Shown: positions 46,629 through 55,645 of the stretch, piece by piece | Numbering within the stretch: the first letter of the stretch is position 1 | Layout: every line of letters begins with the position of its first letter | NCBI GenBank assembly: GCA_036723735.1 | Contig: DAIMGT010000012.1 | Span: 6,872 to 70,871, forward strand | DNA: 64,000 nucleotides | Reading direction: 5' to 3' | Source: UBA4656 sp002405525 | Lineage (GTDB): Bacteria; Pseudomonadota; Gammaproteobacteria; Xanthomonadales; Ahniellaceae | Program-made: the position numbers and the translations under genes | Notes under the pieces: generated by a model | Told to the model about the DNA's origin: nothing | The model's input: only the letters and a program-made list of their open reading frames with translations | The model's database searches: none

Positions 46629-46709
46629 GGTGGGCCTCTCGGTGACGGGAGGCCGCACGCTAGCGCGTCACGCGTCGCCGCGCACGCCTCGCCGCAGCAG
46701 GCGCGGCCC
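46629..46709. promoter_or_regulatory. Upstream region of the small four-cysteine gene
   Basis: An 81-base region between repeat copy 3 and the gene start. It contains the ribosome-binding site (GAGAGG on the minus strand). I do not see a confident -35/-10 pair. Confidence 0.35.
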
Positions 46710-46864
46710 GGAGCCTGTGAAAAGACCCGCACGCCGCGGGTTTTTCTCGTCGCGCATCCGGCATCGGTCCGGACCCGCTCCCGCGAATCATGCCCTTGCG
46801 TGCATCACCCGCGCGCGGACCAGCCATGGCCTGCCCGAGAGGCTGTTTTGTTCACAGCCTGTCA
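46710..46864. repeat. Structured interspersed repeat, copy 3
   Basis: 155 bp, the best-preserved copy. It starts GGAGCCTGTGAAAAG and ends TTCACAGCCTGTCA; the ends form an imperfect terminal inverted repeat (AGCCTGTGAAAA against AGGCTGTGAACAAAA). On the plus strand the left end forms CCCGC-ACGC-CGCGGG then TTTTTCTC, a textbook intrinsic terminator. On the minus strand the other end forms AGGCTGT-GAACAAA-ACAGCCT. Its last TCA is the complement of the stop codon of the M14-like gene. Confidence 0.9.
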
Positions 46865-48307
46865 GCCGCCCGGTGGCTCGCCCGGCGGCGCCGCGGCATC
46901 GGGCTCGTCGGAACCGCGCTCCGGCGGTGCCGGCCCCATCTCGTCGCCCTCCATGCGTTCCAGCGCATCGTCCCCGTAGACCGGCTGCCGGGCCTCCTCG
47001 ACCGCCTGCTGCTCGCTGGTCTGGATGCCGACGTGGAAGGCGGCGAAGCCCGGCAATACGACCTGGTTGAGCGCCAGCCCGATGACCCGGCCGCGGAACG
47101 GCGAGACGACCTCGTGTTCCTCGTTGGCCAGCGGATCGACCACCTTGCCGAGGCGCTGGCCGACCCGGACCCGATCGCCGAGCGCGACCGTCGAAAACAG
47201 CATCCCGCCGTGATCGACGCGCACCCATTTCGACTCGTAGAAGGTGGCCTGCGGCTCGGCGAACATGCGGAAACTGCGGGTCATCTGCAGGTGGTGCATC
47301 AGCGCCTTGATCGCCTGCACGGCGAAATCGATCTTCTCCGGCTCGAGGCGCAGCGGCGCCCCGACCTCGAAGGTGACCGCCGGAATGCCGCGGAACGAGG
47401 CCGCCAGCCGCAGCATGCCGCGCGAACCGGGACTGTGCAGCACCGGCGTGGCGCCGAAGCCGCGAGTGAAGTCCAGCACCTGCGGGTCGCGCAGGTCACC
47501 GCGGACCTGTGGCAGGTTGGATCGGTCGAAGGACCCGGTGTGGAAGTCCACCAGCACGGTGCAGTGGACGATGATCTCGCGAAACAGGCTGGCGGCGATC
47601 CGCGAGGCGGCACTGCCGGTGTCGCTGCCGGGGAAGAAGCGGTTGAGGTCGCGCCGGTCCGGCAGATAGCGCGAGCCGCGCGAAAAGCCCAGCAGGTTCA
47701 CCACCGGCACCGCGATCACCGCGCCGGCGAGCTGCGAAGGGTCGGTATCGTTGAGCACGCGGCGCACCACCTCGACGCCGTTGAGTTCGTCGCCGTGCAC
47801 GGCCGCGGTCAGGCACAGGCGCGGCCCCGGGCGGCTGCCGTGGACCACCACCACCGGGGTCGACACGGCGGTGCCGTCGAAGGACTCGCTGACCCGCCAG
47901 CGCAGTTGGCCGCGGGTGCCGACCGGGACCTCGCCGCCGAGCAGGACCAGCGGCTGCGGGCCGGCCGGCGCGGCTTCCGCCGTGGTTGCGGCCGGTCCAT
48001 CGCCGTGTATCGGCGCGACGGCGTCCCCGGCCGCACCGTCTTCGGCCACGGACGGTGCATCGCCCGTCGGAGCATCACCGGCGACCGTACCTGCATCGCC
48101 GTCCGGCAGCGGGTCGGCAGAAACCGCCTCCTCGCGCGCCGGCACGTGGACGGACTCCGCCGACGGCGCACCCTGCGCCGCAGGCGGGCGGACGACCTCG
48201 TCGACCGGCGTGTCGCTCGGGTGTTCCGGCGGGAAGTCCTGCGCCGCGCCGGACTGCGCGACCAGGCACAGGATGAACATGGCCGCGGCGGCCCGCTCAA
48301 CGCACAT
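46862..48307 (-). CDS. Secreted M14-like metalloenzyme (succinylglutamate desuccinylase/aspartoacylase family)
   Basis: A 481-residue exported protein. It has a signal peptide (FILCLVAQSGAAQ, cleavage near residue 23), a long acidic Ala/Pro-rich linker (about 24-118), and an AstE/AspA-type zinc domain. Zinc ligands are His171 and Glu174 in HGDELNG and His256 in VDFHTG; the likely catalytic Glu314 is in FEVGAP. A small C-terminal barrel-sandwich-like domain (about 350-430) is followed by an acidic tail. Cytosolic AstE lacks a signal and linker, so the substrate differs and is unknown. ATG at 48307 (GAGG upstream) overlaps the zur-like gene by 11 bases. Confidence 0.85.
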   Translation of the reverse strand: MCVERAAAAMFILCLVAQSGAAQDFPPEHPSDTPVDEVVRPPAAQGAPSAESVHVPAREEAVSADPLPDGDAGTVAGDAPTGDAPSVAEDGAAGDAVAPIHGDGPAATTAEAAPAGPQPLVLLGGEVPVGTRGQLRWRVSESFDGTAVSTPVVVVHGSRPGPRLCLTAAVHGDELNGVEVVRRVLNDTDPSQLAGAVIAVPVVNLLGFSRGSRYLPDRRDLNRFFPGSDTGSAASRIAASLFREIIVHCTVLVDFHTGSFDRSNLPQVRGDLRDPQVLDFTRGFGATPVLHSPGSRGMLRLAASFRGIPAVTFEVGAPLRLEPEKIDFAVQAIKALMHHLQMTRSFRMFAEPQATFYESKWVRVDHGGMLFSTVALGDRVRVGQRLGKVVDPLANEEHEVVSPFRGRVIGLALNQVVLPGFAAFHVGIQTSEQQAVEEARQPVYGDDALERMEGDEMGPAPPERGSDEPDAAAPPGEPPGG

Positions 48308-48779
48308 GGCGACCCTCGCGGCAGCGCCGGCAGACCCCATGCACCTCCAGCGTCTGCGCCTCGGGCAGGAACCCCGCCTCGCGCGCCTGCAGGTCGAGCA
48401 GCGCGGACACCCGGTCGTCGCACAGTTCGGTCGCGCCGGCGCACACGTCGCAGATCAGGAAAGGCACCGTGTGGCGGGTGCGCGGATGGTGACAGGCGGT
48501 GAAGGCATTGACCGATTCGAGCTTGTGGATGAATCCGTGCTCGCGCAGGAAGTCGAGCGCCCGGTAGACGGTCGGCGGCGCCGCACCGTCACGCTCGGCC
48601 TTCAGCCGTTCGAGCAGGTCGTAGGCCTTGACCGGACGCCGCTCGCGCGCGACCAGTTCGAGCACCCGCCGCCGCAACTCGGTCAGGCGCAGCCCGCGGT
48701 CCGCGCAGGCGGCCTCCACCTCGGCCAGCAGCCGCTCCGGCTCGTCGGGGTGGTCGTGGTTGTGGCGGTGTCTGGTCAC
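48297..48779 (-). CDS. zur: Fur-family transcriptional regulator, Zur-like
   Basis: A 160-residue Fur-family repressor. It has a winged-helix domain (PPTVYRALDFLREHGFIHKL, about 68-87) and structural zinc cysteines at 110/113 (CDVC) and 150/153 (CRRC). The HTVPFLICDVC segment resembles Zur more than Fur. The N-terminus is His-rich (HRHNHDH), possibly an additional metal site. GTG start at 48779, ten bases after gltX, and it overlaps the secreted zinc-enzyme gene downstream, consistent with a zinc-responsive group. No Zur box was identified. Confidence 0.85.
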   Translation of the reverse strand: MTRHRHNHDHPDEPERLLAEVEAACADRGLRLTELRRRVLELVARERRPVKAYDLLERLKAERDGAAPPTVYRALDFLREHGFIHKLESVNAFTACHHPRTRHTVPFLICDVCAGATELCDDRVSALLDLQAREAGFLPEAQTLEVHGVCRRCREGRHVR

Positions 48780-48789
48780 GTCGCCGCGG

Positions 48790-50202
48790 TCACGTCGCGC
48801 CGATCCGTGCGATCGCGCGGTCGATCCGGTGCAGCGCCTCGTCGCGGCCGGCAAGGTAGACCGTGTGCTCGATCGAAGGCGAGACCGCGGTCCCGGTCAG
48901 CGCCACCCGCAAGGGCTGCGCGACCTTGCCCACGCCTTCACTGATCGCAGCCGCCGCGGCCTTGATCGCGGCGTCGACCGCATCCGGCCGCCAGTCGCCC
49001 GGCGCCAGCGCAGCCAGCGCCGCGTGCGCGGCCGCCAGCGCCTCTCGCGACCGGCCGCCGAAATGCTTCGTCACCGCTGCCTCGTCGTAACCCGTGAGCG
49101 GCCCGTACCAGACCGCGGCGCGCTCGGCCATTTCCTTCAGCGTCCTGACCCGGTCGCGCAGCGCCACCACCACGTCCGCCGCCCTCGGGCCGCGCGCCAA
49201 ATCGTGGCCCGCGGCGCGCAAATGCCACTCCAGGTGGCGGCCCACCGACTCCGGATCGTCGTGCTTGAGGTAGTGCTGGTTGACCCAGGCGAGCTTGTCG
49301 AAGTCGAACCGGGACGCCGCCTTGTTGACGTCCTCGATGCGGAACAGGCGCACCATCTCCTCGCGCGAGAAGATCTCCTGGTCGCCGTGCGACCAGCCCA
49401 GCCGCACGATGTAGTTGAGCAGCGCGTGCGGCAGGTAGCCGTCGTCGCGGTACTGCATGACGCTCACCGCGCCATGGCGCTTGGACAGTTTCGCGCCGTC
49501 CGCGCCGTGGATCATCGGCAGGTGGGCGAAAGCAGGCTGCGGTGCGCCGAGCGCGGCGTAGATGTTGATCTGGCGCGGGGTGTTGTTGACGTGGTCGTCG
49601 CCGCGCACCACGTCGGTGATCCCCATGTCCACGTCGTCGCAGACCACCGCGAAGTTGTAGGTCGGATGCTCGTCGGAGCGCCAGATGATGAGGTCGTCGA
49701 GTTCGTCGTTGGCGATCTCGATCCGGCCCTTGACCAGGTCGTTCCACACCACCGCGCCGTGCTGCGGATTCCTGAACCGGATCACGCGCGGGCGCCCGGC
49801 CGGGGCGGGCTCGTGCTGGCGGTCGCGCCACCAGCCGTCGTAGCGCGGCTTCAGGCCCTGCGCCATCTGCCGCTCGCGCATGGCGTCGAGCTCTTCCTTC
49901 GTCTCGTAGGCGCAGTAGGCCTTGCCGGCGCGCACCAGGTCCTCCGCCACCTGCCGGTAGCGGTCGAAACGGGAGGTCTGGAACACCGGGCCCTCGTCCC
50001 AGCCGAGGTCCAGCCAGCGCATGCCGTCGAGGATCGCGGCCACCGATTCCGGCGTCGAACGCTCGCGGTCGGTGTCCTCGATGCGCAGGATGAAACGCCC
50101 GTTGCGGCGGCGCGCCTCCAGCCAGCAGTACAGCGCGGTGCGCGCACCGCCGACGTGGAGGAACCCGGTGGGGCTGGGGGCGAAACGGGTGCGGCAGGTC
50201 AT
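48790..50202 (-). CDS. gltX: Glutamate-tRNA ligase
   Basis: GltX charges tRNA-Glu. The 470-residue class I synthetase has [19 protein letters not shown] (HIGH-type motif, 6-24) and KLSKRHG (KMSKS-type, about 235-241), with the anticodon-binding helical domain at the C-terminus. ATG at 50202; an in-frame start 20 codons earlier lies in non-conserved sequence. It is divergent from the ABC transporter and leads the zur/M14 group. Confidence 0.97.
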   Translation of the reverse strand: MTCRTRFAPSPTGFLHVGGARTALYCWLEARRRNGRFILRIEDTDRERSTPESVAAILDGMRWLDLGWDEGPVFQTSRFDRYRQVAEDLVRAGKAYCAYETKEELDAMRERQMAQGLKPRYDGWWRDRQHEPAPAGRPRVIRFRNPQHGAVVWNDLVKGRIEIANDELDDLIIWRSDEHPTYNFAVVCDDVDMGITDVVRGDDHVNNTPRQINIYAALGAPQPAFAHLPMIHGADGAKLSKRHGAVSVMQYRDDGYLPHALLNYIVRLGWSHGDQEIFSREEMVRLFRIEDVNKAASRFDFDKLAWVNQHYLKHDDPESVGRHLEWHLRAAGHDLARGPRAADVVVALRDRVRTLKEMAERAAVWYGPLTGYDEAAVTKHFGGRSREALAAAHAALAALAPGDWRPDAVDAAIKAAAAAISEGVGKVAQPLRVALTGTAVSPSIEHTVYLAGRDEALHRIDRAIARIGAT

Positions 50203-50308
50203 CGGGCGCTGCAGGGCGGGCGGGCGATCCCGGATTGTACCCCCGGGCCATCGATGCGGCACCTGCGAGGCCTACCGGACGCGTCCGCGAAGGGGCTAAC
50301 CTTGGGCG

Positions 50309-52117
50309 GTGGACGAAAGCCTCGCCGCCGCACCGTCGCCGCCCGCACCGCAAGCACGCAGCGCGGCGCAAACCCTGCGCCTGCTGTGGCCGCACGTCTG
50401 GCGCTACCGCGGGCGGGTGGGCCTCGCGTTCGCCTTCCTGGCCGCGGCGAAGGTCGCGCTGGTCGGTTCCTCGCTGGTGCTCGCGCGGCTGGTCGACGCG
50501 CTCAACATCACGCCGCGTCCTGAGCTGCTGCCGCTGGCCTTCCTGGTCGCCTACGGCATCGCTCGGCTTTGCGCGACGCTGTTCCAGGAGCTGCGCCAGG
50601 TGGTGTTCGCGCGGGTGATGGCGCGCTCCTCGCGGGTGGTGGCGCGGCGCGTGTTCGAGCACCTGCACACGCTGAGCCTGCGCTTCCACCTCGACCGTCG
50701 CACCGGCGCCGTCTCGCGCGACCTCGAGCGCGGCATGAGCGCGATCAGCGACCTGCTCGACTGGACCATCTACACCATCCTTCCGACCCTGCTGGAAATC
50801 GTGCTGGTCACCACCATCCTGGCGGTGAAGTTCGACTGGACCTTCCCCGCGATCACGCTGGGAACGATCGCGGCCTACGTGGCGTTCACCTTCCGCGTCA
50901 CCGAGTGGCGCCTGCGCTGGTACCGCGCGGCCAACGAGGCCGACACCCACGCCAGCGGGCGCGCGGTCGATTCGCTGCTCAACTACGAGACGGTCAAGTA
51001 TTTCGGCAACGAGTCCTGGGAATCGCGGCGCTACGACGAGGGCCTGGTGCGGCTCGAGGAAGCCACGGTGAAGAGTCTCAAGAGCCTCGCCGTGCTCAAC
51101 ATCGGCCAGAGTGGCATCGTCGCGCTCGGTCTCACCCTGCTGCTTTGGCGCGGGGCGGCCGGCGTGCTGGAGGGGCGCATGAGCATCGGCGACCTGGTGA
51201 TGGTCAACGCCTTCCTGCTGCAGCTCGCCGCGCCGCTCAATTTCCTCGGCATGGTCTACCGCGAGGTCAAGCAGGCGCTGACCAACATCGAGCGCATGTT
51301 CGCCCTGCTCGACGAACCGCTGGAGGTGCGCGATGCGCCCGGCGCGCCGCCGCTGCCGGACGGCGGCGGGGCGGTGCGGTTCGAGGCGGTGGACTTCGGC
51401 TACGACGCGCGTCGGCAGGTGCTGCACGGCGTCGACTTCGAGATCCCGGCCGGCCGCACGGTGGCGGTGGTCGGTGCGACCGGGTCGGGCAAGTCCACCC
51501 TGGCGCGGTTGCTGTTCCGCTTCTTCGACCCGACCGGCGGGCGGATCGTGGTCGACGGCCGCGACATCCGCGAGGTCGGGCAGGACTCGCTGCGGCGCGC
51601 GATCGGGATCGTTCCGCAGGACACCGTGCTGTTCAACGACAGCATCTACTACAACATCGCCTACGGCCGTCCCGAGGCGACGCGCGACCAGGTCGAGGCC
51701 GCCGCCCGCGCCGCGCACGTGCACGACTTCATCCTGCGCCTGCCCGACGGCTACGACACCGCGGTCGGCGAGCGCGGCCTGAAACTGTCCGGCGGCGAGA
51801 AGCAGCGGGTGGCGATCGCGCGCACCATCCTGAAGGACCCGCGCATCCTGATCCTCGACGAGGCGACGTCCGCACTGGACACCCGCACCGAGCGCGCGAT
51901 CCAGGAGGAACTGGCCGAGGTCTCGCGCCACCGCACCACGCTGGTGATCGCGCATCGCCTGTCCACCATCGTCGACGCCGACCAGATCCTGGTCCTCGAC
52001 GGCGGCCGCGTGGTCGAGCGCGGCAGCCACGCCGACCTGCTGGGCGGCGGCGGCCGCTATGCGCAGATGTGGCGGCTGCAGCAGGAGTCACCGGACGGCG
52101 TCGCGGCGGGCGCCTGA
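50309..52117 (+). CDS. Atm1/HMT-type ABC exporter (fused membrane and ATPase domains)
   Basis: A 602-residue half-transporter: six membrane helices (about 35-330), then one ATPase domain with Walker A GATGSGKST (about 390-398), signature LSGGEKQR, and Walker B ILILDEATSALD. The membrane-domain segment VDSLLNYETVKYFGNE is characteristic of the Atm1/ABCB7/HMT1 subfamily, which exports glutathione-linked sulfur or metal conjugates. It acts as a homodimer in the inner membrane. GTG start at 50309; the ribosome-binding site is weak. Confidence 0.93.
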   Translation: MDESLAAAPSPPAPQARSAAQTLRLLWPHVWRYRGRVGLAFAFLAAAKVALVGSSLVLARLVDALNITPRPELLPLAFLVAYGIARLCATLFQELRQVVFARVMARSSRVVARRVFEHLHTLSLRFHLDRRTGAVSRDLERGMSAISDLLDWTIYTILPTLLEIVLVTTILAVKFDWTFPAITLGTIAAYVAFTFRVTEWRLRWYRAANEADTHASGRAVDSLLNYETVKYFGNESWESRRYDEGLVRLEEATVKSLKSLAVLNIGQSGIVALGLTLLLWRGAAGVLEGRMSIGDLVMVNAFLLQLAAPLNFLGMVYREVKQALTNIERMFALLDEPLEVRDAPGAPPLPDGGGAVRFEAVDFGYDARRQVLHGVDFEIPAGRTVAVVGATGSGKSTLARLLFRFFDPTGGRIVVDGRDIREVGQDSLRRAIGIVPQDTVLFNDSIYYNIAYGRPEATRDQVEAAARAAHVHDFILRLPDGYDTAVGERGLKLSGGEKQRVAIARTILKDPRILILDEATSALDTRTERAIQEELAEVSRHRTTLVIAHRLSTIVDADQILVLDGGRVVERGSHADLLGGGGRYAQMWRLQQESPDGVAAGA

Positions 52118-52235
52118 GGCGCACCGCCGCCGGCGGCGCGTGCGGGCCGGCAGCCGCGGCGATCCGCGCCCCCCGCTCTCCGGTCGCGCGGGGCATCGGG
52201 TATCCTTGGCGTCTTTCCGCGATCGAGGACCGACC

Positions 52236-52853
52236 ATGAGGAAGCCCCTGTTCCTGCTGGCCCCCCTGCTGTTCGCTGCCGCCGCGGTCACCGCGCAGAC
52301 GCCGGCCGCCGCGCCCACCACCGAGCCCACCACGCAGGCCGCGCCGGCGCCGCGGGTGCTGATGCGCACCAGCCTCGGCGACATCACGATCGAACTGGCG
52401 CCCGACAAGGCGCCGAAGTCGGTGGAAAACTTCCTCGCCTACGTGCAGGCCAAGTTCTACGATGGCACCGTGTTCCACCGGGTGATCGACAACTTCATGG
52501 TCCAGGGCGGCGGCTTCGGCGCCGATCTGGCGCAGAAGCCGACCCGTGCGCCGGTGGTGAACGAGGCCGACAACGGGCTGTCGAACCTTCGCGGCACGGT
52601 GGCGATGGCGCGCACCAACGACCCCGACTCCGCCACCGCGCAGTTCTTCATCAACGTGGTGGACAACCAGCGGCTTGACCACGTGAGCAAGGAAAACGGC
52701 TTCACCTGGGGCTATGCCGTGTTCGGCAGGGTGGTGTCGGGAATGGACGTGGTGGACCGGATCAAGGCCACGCCCACCGGCCCCGGCGGGCCGTTTCCGC
52801 GCGACGTGCCGGTGACGCCGGTGGTGATCCAGAGTATCGAGGTCCTGCCCTGA
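52236..52853 (+). CDS. Periplasmic peptidyl-prolyl isomerase, cyclophilin type
   Basis: A 205-residue exported cyclophilin. It has a signal peptide (cleavage after VTA, residue 20), a short Ala/Pro/Thr linker, and a compact bacterial cyclophilin domain with FYDGTVFHRVIDNFMVQGGG, MARTNDPDSATAQFFINV and GYAVFGRV. It should assist folding of periplasmic and outer-membrane proteins. ATG at 52236 with GAGGA upstream. A TATCCT hexamer 30 bases before the start may be its -10. A terminator follows. Confidence 0.95.
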   Translation: MRKPLFLLAPLLFAAAAVTAQTPAAAPTTEPTTQAAPAPRVLMRTSLGDITIELAPDKAPKSVENFLAYVQAKFYDGTVFHRVIDNFMVQGGGFGADLAQKPTRAPVVNEADNGLSNLRGTVAMARTNDPDSATAQFFINVVDNQRLDHVSKENGFTWGYAVFGRVVSGMDVVDRIKATPTGPGGPFPRDVPVTPVVIQSIEVLP

Positions 52854-52918
52854 GCAGCCTGCCGGGGAGCCCGCGCCGCCCGTCTCGCGAGGCCAGCGGC
52901 GCGTTGCCGGGGGCAACG

Positions 52919-52947
52919 GCGCGTGCGCCGCGCGCCTTTCATTCTTC
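52919..52947 (+). terminator. Rho-independent terminator after the cyclophilin gene
   Basis: Stem GGCGCG (52919-52924) with CGCGCC (52932-52937), 7-base loop, followed by TTTCATTCTT. It lies 65 bases after the stop and separates the cyclophilin gene from lpxH. Confidence 0.65.
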
Positions 52948-53011
52948 CTGGCGAGCGGATTCGCCCGCCCTGATCGCTCGCCCGCCGCAACAGCCTCGCC
53001 GCTGAGGCGCC

Positions 53012-53734
53012 ATGGGCACGCTGCTGATTTCCGACCTCCACCTGGAGCCGTCCCGGCCGGAGATGCTGGCAGCCTTCGAACGGCTGCTGGCGGGGCCGGC
53101 GCGGAACGCGGAGGCCCTGTACATACTCGGCGACCTGTTCGAGGCGTGGATCGGCGACGACGAGGATTCCGACCTCTCAGCGCGCGTGGCCGCTGCGATC
53201 CGCGCGTTGTCCGGGCTGGGCGTGCCGGTCGCCTTCCAGCACGGCAACCGCGACTTCCTGCTCGGCGGCGACTATGCCGGGCGCTGCGGGATGCGACTGC
53301 TCGGGGATATGGCGGTCGAGAACATCGCCGGCGTGCCGACGCTGCTGATGCATGGAGACAGCCTGTGCCTCGGCGACTCGGCCTATCTGGCGTTCCGCGC
53401 GCAGGTGCGGAATCCGGCGTGGCAGAGGGCCTTCCTCGCCCGACCGCTGGCGCAGCGGCGCGCCTTTGCCGACGCAGCGCGAGCGGAGAGCACGCGGCAC
53501 ACCGCGGGCACCGCAGCGGTCCTGATGGACGTCACACCGGACGCCGTGCGGCAGGCCATGCGCGAGCGCGGTGTCGTTCGCCTCATCCACGGGCACACGC
53601 ACCGTCCCGCCCTGCACACGTTCGATTTCGACGGCGCCGCCGTGGTGCGCTGCGTGCTTCCGGACTGGTACGAGACGGCAAGCGGGGTCTGGGTCGACGC
53701 GCAGGGCCTGCGGTTCGAAACCTTCACTGCCTGA
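53012..53734 (+). CDS. lpxH: UDP-2,3-diacylglucosamine pyrophosphatase
   Basis: LpxH hydrolyses UDP-2,3-diacylglucosamine to lipid X, the substrate used by LpxB. The 240-residue calcineurin-like phosphoesterase has Asp8 and His10 (SDLHL), GDLFEAW, GNRDFL, MHGDSL, and HGHTHRP, the full Mn-binding set. ATG at 53012 with TGAGG upstream. The cyclophilin-lpxH order is common in gammaproteobacteria. Confidence 0.97.
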   Translation: MGTLLISDLHLEPSRPEMLAAFERLLAGPARNAEALYILGDLFEAWIGDDEDSDLSARVAAAIRALSGLGVPVAFQHGNRDFLLGGDYAGRCGMRLLGDMAVENIAGVPTLLMHGDSLCLGDSAYLAFRAQVRNPAWQRAFLARPLAQRRAFADAARAESTRHTAGTAAVLMDVTPDAVRQAMRERGVVRLIHGHTHRPALHTFDFDGAAVVRCVLPDWYETASGVWVDAQGLRFETFTA

Positions 53735-53815
53735 GCACCGGTCCGTCGCGGCATGGCGCCGCGCGCCGAGGCGTCGGCGCTTGCATCGGCATACCGACCA
53801 CGACGCGCGCAACCG

Positions 53816-53854
53816 CCAAAAAACCCAGAGGGCGCCCTAGCGGGCGCCCTCTGG
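53816..53854 (-). terminator. Strong Rho-independent terminator of the dockerin/IPTL operon
   Basis: A perfect 13-bp stem, CCAGAGGGCGCCC (53825-53837) with GGGCGCCCTCTGG (53842-53854), 4-base loop. On the minus strand it is followed by GTTTTTTGG. It lies 22 bases after the IPTL-CTERM gene. Confidence 0.93.
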
Positions 53855-53876
53855 CATCACGTCGTCGCCGCGCGGA

Positions 53877-55082
53877 TCAGGCGCTACGGCGGTACAACTG
53901 GAAGCCCACCAGGCCGAAGCCGAGCATCAGCAGGACCATCAACGCCTTGCCGCCCAGGCCGAGGGTCGGGATCGACGCCGACTGCGACTGGCAGCTCAGG
54001 TTGTAGTTGATGACATCGCGCGGGGCAGCCGCGTTGGTGTTGCACTGCAGGGTCCCCGTGAGCGTGGTGCCGGCGGTCGGCGAAACCGCGCAGGTCACCG
54101 GAATGCTGCCCGACGCACCGGACGCGATCGGCGAGCTGATCGTGCCGAGCGAGAACGCGGTGCCGGTCACGGCGCAGCCCGAAATGGTGAGCGGCGCGGT
54201 ACCCGGGTTGGTCACGGCAACGGACGCCGTGGCGGACGTGCCCTGAATGCCGACCAGGGTGAGCGTGCCGTCATCGGGCGGGACCGAAGTGAAGCCGGGC
54301 GCCGAAGCGCAGGTCAGCGGCCAGGTGCTGACGATCGGCGCGCCGCCGCCGGTGCCCGAGCGGGTCTGGGTGCAGGTGAGGGTCTGAGCCCCGGCGGTGC
54401 CGGCGCAAGCCAGACCGACCGAGCCACCCGCCCCGCCGGGAGCAAACGGCGAACCGGTCACCGTGGCGACGTAGCCCGTGCCCGAAACCGTGCACGCCAG
54501 GGTCGTGTTCTGCCCCGTGTCCCCACCCGTCTGGGTGACGTTGATCGTCGACGTCACCGTGGTGCCGCCGATGCTGGCGGGCACGGCGATTGCCGAGCCA
54601 GCGGCCGGCGCGTAGCCCAGCGCCGGACCGGACGGGCCGGCGGCGAGGGTCAACGTGCCGTTGGTGGAGGTACCCGGCTGGACATTCCCCATGTCGTTAG
54701 TGAAAACCACTCCCGAAAGGTTGAGGGCGACCGGTCCGGTTGTCGCACCCGCGGTGTATGTCACCGTCAGGGCGCCGGAGGGCAGGAACCCCGCCGCCGC
54801 AAAACCGTTGCAGATAACGCGCTGCGGGTTTCCCATTGGAATGTTGCAGGTGAGACCCGTGATCGTGTTGCTGGTGGCCGTGAAGGTCACGTTCGCCGGA
54901 GTTGCGTCCAACGTGAAATCGAGGCCGGCAGTACTGTTCGACGTAAAGTTGACGACAAACGTCTGACCGGTGCCGTTGACGACGCCGGACGCATTGGGCA
55001 CCACAAGCGACTGGGCGAAGGCCAGCGGCGCCCCGGCGAGAAACGCCGAGGCGACGAGCAGTTTGAACAACGAGTTATTCAT
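53877..55082 (-). CDS. IPTL-CTERM surface-sorted protein with Ig-like repeats
   Basis: A 401-residue exported protein. It has a signal peptide (cleavage after LAFA, residue 23), then Thr/Gly/Val-rich beta-sandwich repeats with paired cysteines (for example LACTVSGTGYVA, TISGCAVTGTAF). The C-terminal sorting signal is IPTLG at 371-375, a membrane helix, then the basic end YRRSA. IPTL-CTERM signals are thought to be processed by an exosortase-like system and keep proteins at the cell surface. It is the last gene of the dockerin/cohesin-like operon, ahead of a strong terminator. ATG at 55082. Confidence 0.9.
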   Translation of the reverse strand: MNNSLFKLLVASAFLAGAPLAFAQSLVVPNASGVVNGTGQTFVVNFTSNSTAGLDFTLDATPANVTFTATSNTITGLTCNIPMGNPQRVICNGFAAAGFLPSGALTVTYTAGATTGPVALNLSGVVFTNDMGNVQPGTSTNGTLTLAAGPSGPALGYAPAAGSAIAVPASIGGTTVTSTINVTQTGGDTGQNTTLACTVSGTGYVATVTGSPFAPGGAGGSVGLACAGTAGAQTLTCTQTRSGTGGGAPIVSTWPLTCASAPGFTSVPPDDGTLTLVGIQGTSATASVAVTNPGTAPLTISGCAVTGTAFSLGTISSPIASGASGSIPVTCAVSPTAGTTLTGTLQCNTNAAAPRDVINYNLSCQSQSASIPTLGLGGKALMVLLMLGFGLVGFQLYRRSA

Positions 55083-55144
55083 GGATCGTCACTCCCCAAG
55101 GGGTCCAAGGTGAAAAGCGCAGGAACCAAACTCTATCAATCGGC

Positions 55145-55609
55145 TCAGCGGGCCGAGTCCCCCATTGCGACGCCATCCACCTTCGCCGTACCGGGGGTGC
55201 TGACGCCATTGTCGTTACTTGTCTCGAAGCTGGAAATGCGAAACGCACCGCCCTTGGAGAGCGGGGAGGTCAATATGATGGTCCCGACGGAGGTGACCCC
55301 GGCAGGCAAGAAGGTGCCCGGCGCGTCCGCCCAAGCGATCACATTGACCTTGCCGTTGCCGAACCCGCAGCCCGCGGAAAAACCCTTGGGCAGCTGTGCG
55401 ACGCAGTTCGAGCTGCGGACCGCTTTTGCCTCGACTCCGGGCACTTCGAGAGAGAAGGAAAACCCTGCCACCGTGCCATCGGACACAAGATCGAGCCCGA
55501 TGGCGGCGGCACCACCCTTGACGGACTCCACACTGGCGAGCAACTCAGCGGCGCCCGCGGAACTGGCGCACACCAGGCCAGCGGCTGCGAGAATCAGTTT
55601 GGTCTTCAT
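55145..55609 (-). CDS. Small exported protein, cohesin-like
   Basis: A 154-residue exported protein. It has a signal peptide (cleavage after AGA, residue 20), then about 130 residues resembling a cohesin fold: GIDLVSDGTVAG-type strand, GFSFSLEVPGV, then KVNVIAWADAP and GVTSVGTIILTSPL. The assignment rests on pattern and on the dockerin in the neighbouring gene, so it is tentative. ATG at 55609 with AGGAG upstream. It lies 36 bases after the dockerin gene and 62 before the IPTL gene, so one operon. The local GC content is lower than in the flanking housekeeping genes. Confidence 0.75.
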   Translation of the reverse strand: MKTKLILAAAGLVCASSAGAAELLASVESVKGGAAAIGLDLVSDGTVAGFSFSLEVPGVEAKAVRSSNCVAQLPKGFSAGCGFGNGKVNVIAWADAPGTFLPAGVTSVGTIILTSPLSKGGAFRISSFETSNDNGVSTPGTAKVDGVAMGDSAR

Positions 55610-55645
55610 GAAAAGTCTCCTGATGCTGTCAGACGGATGGCAAGT

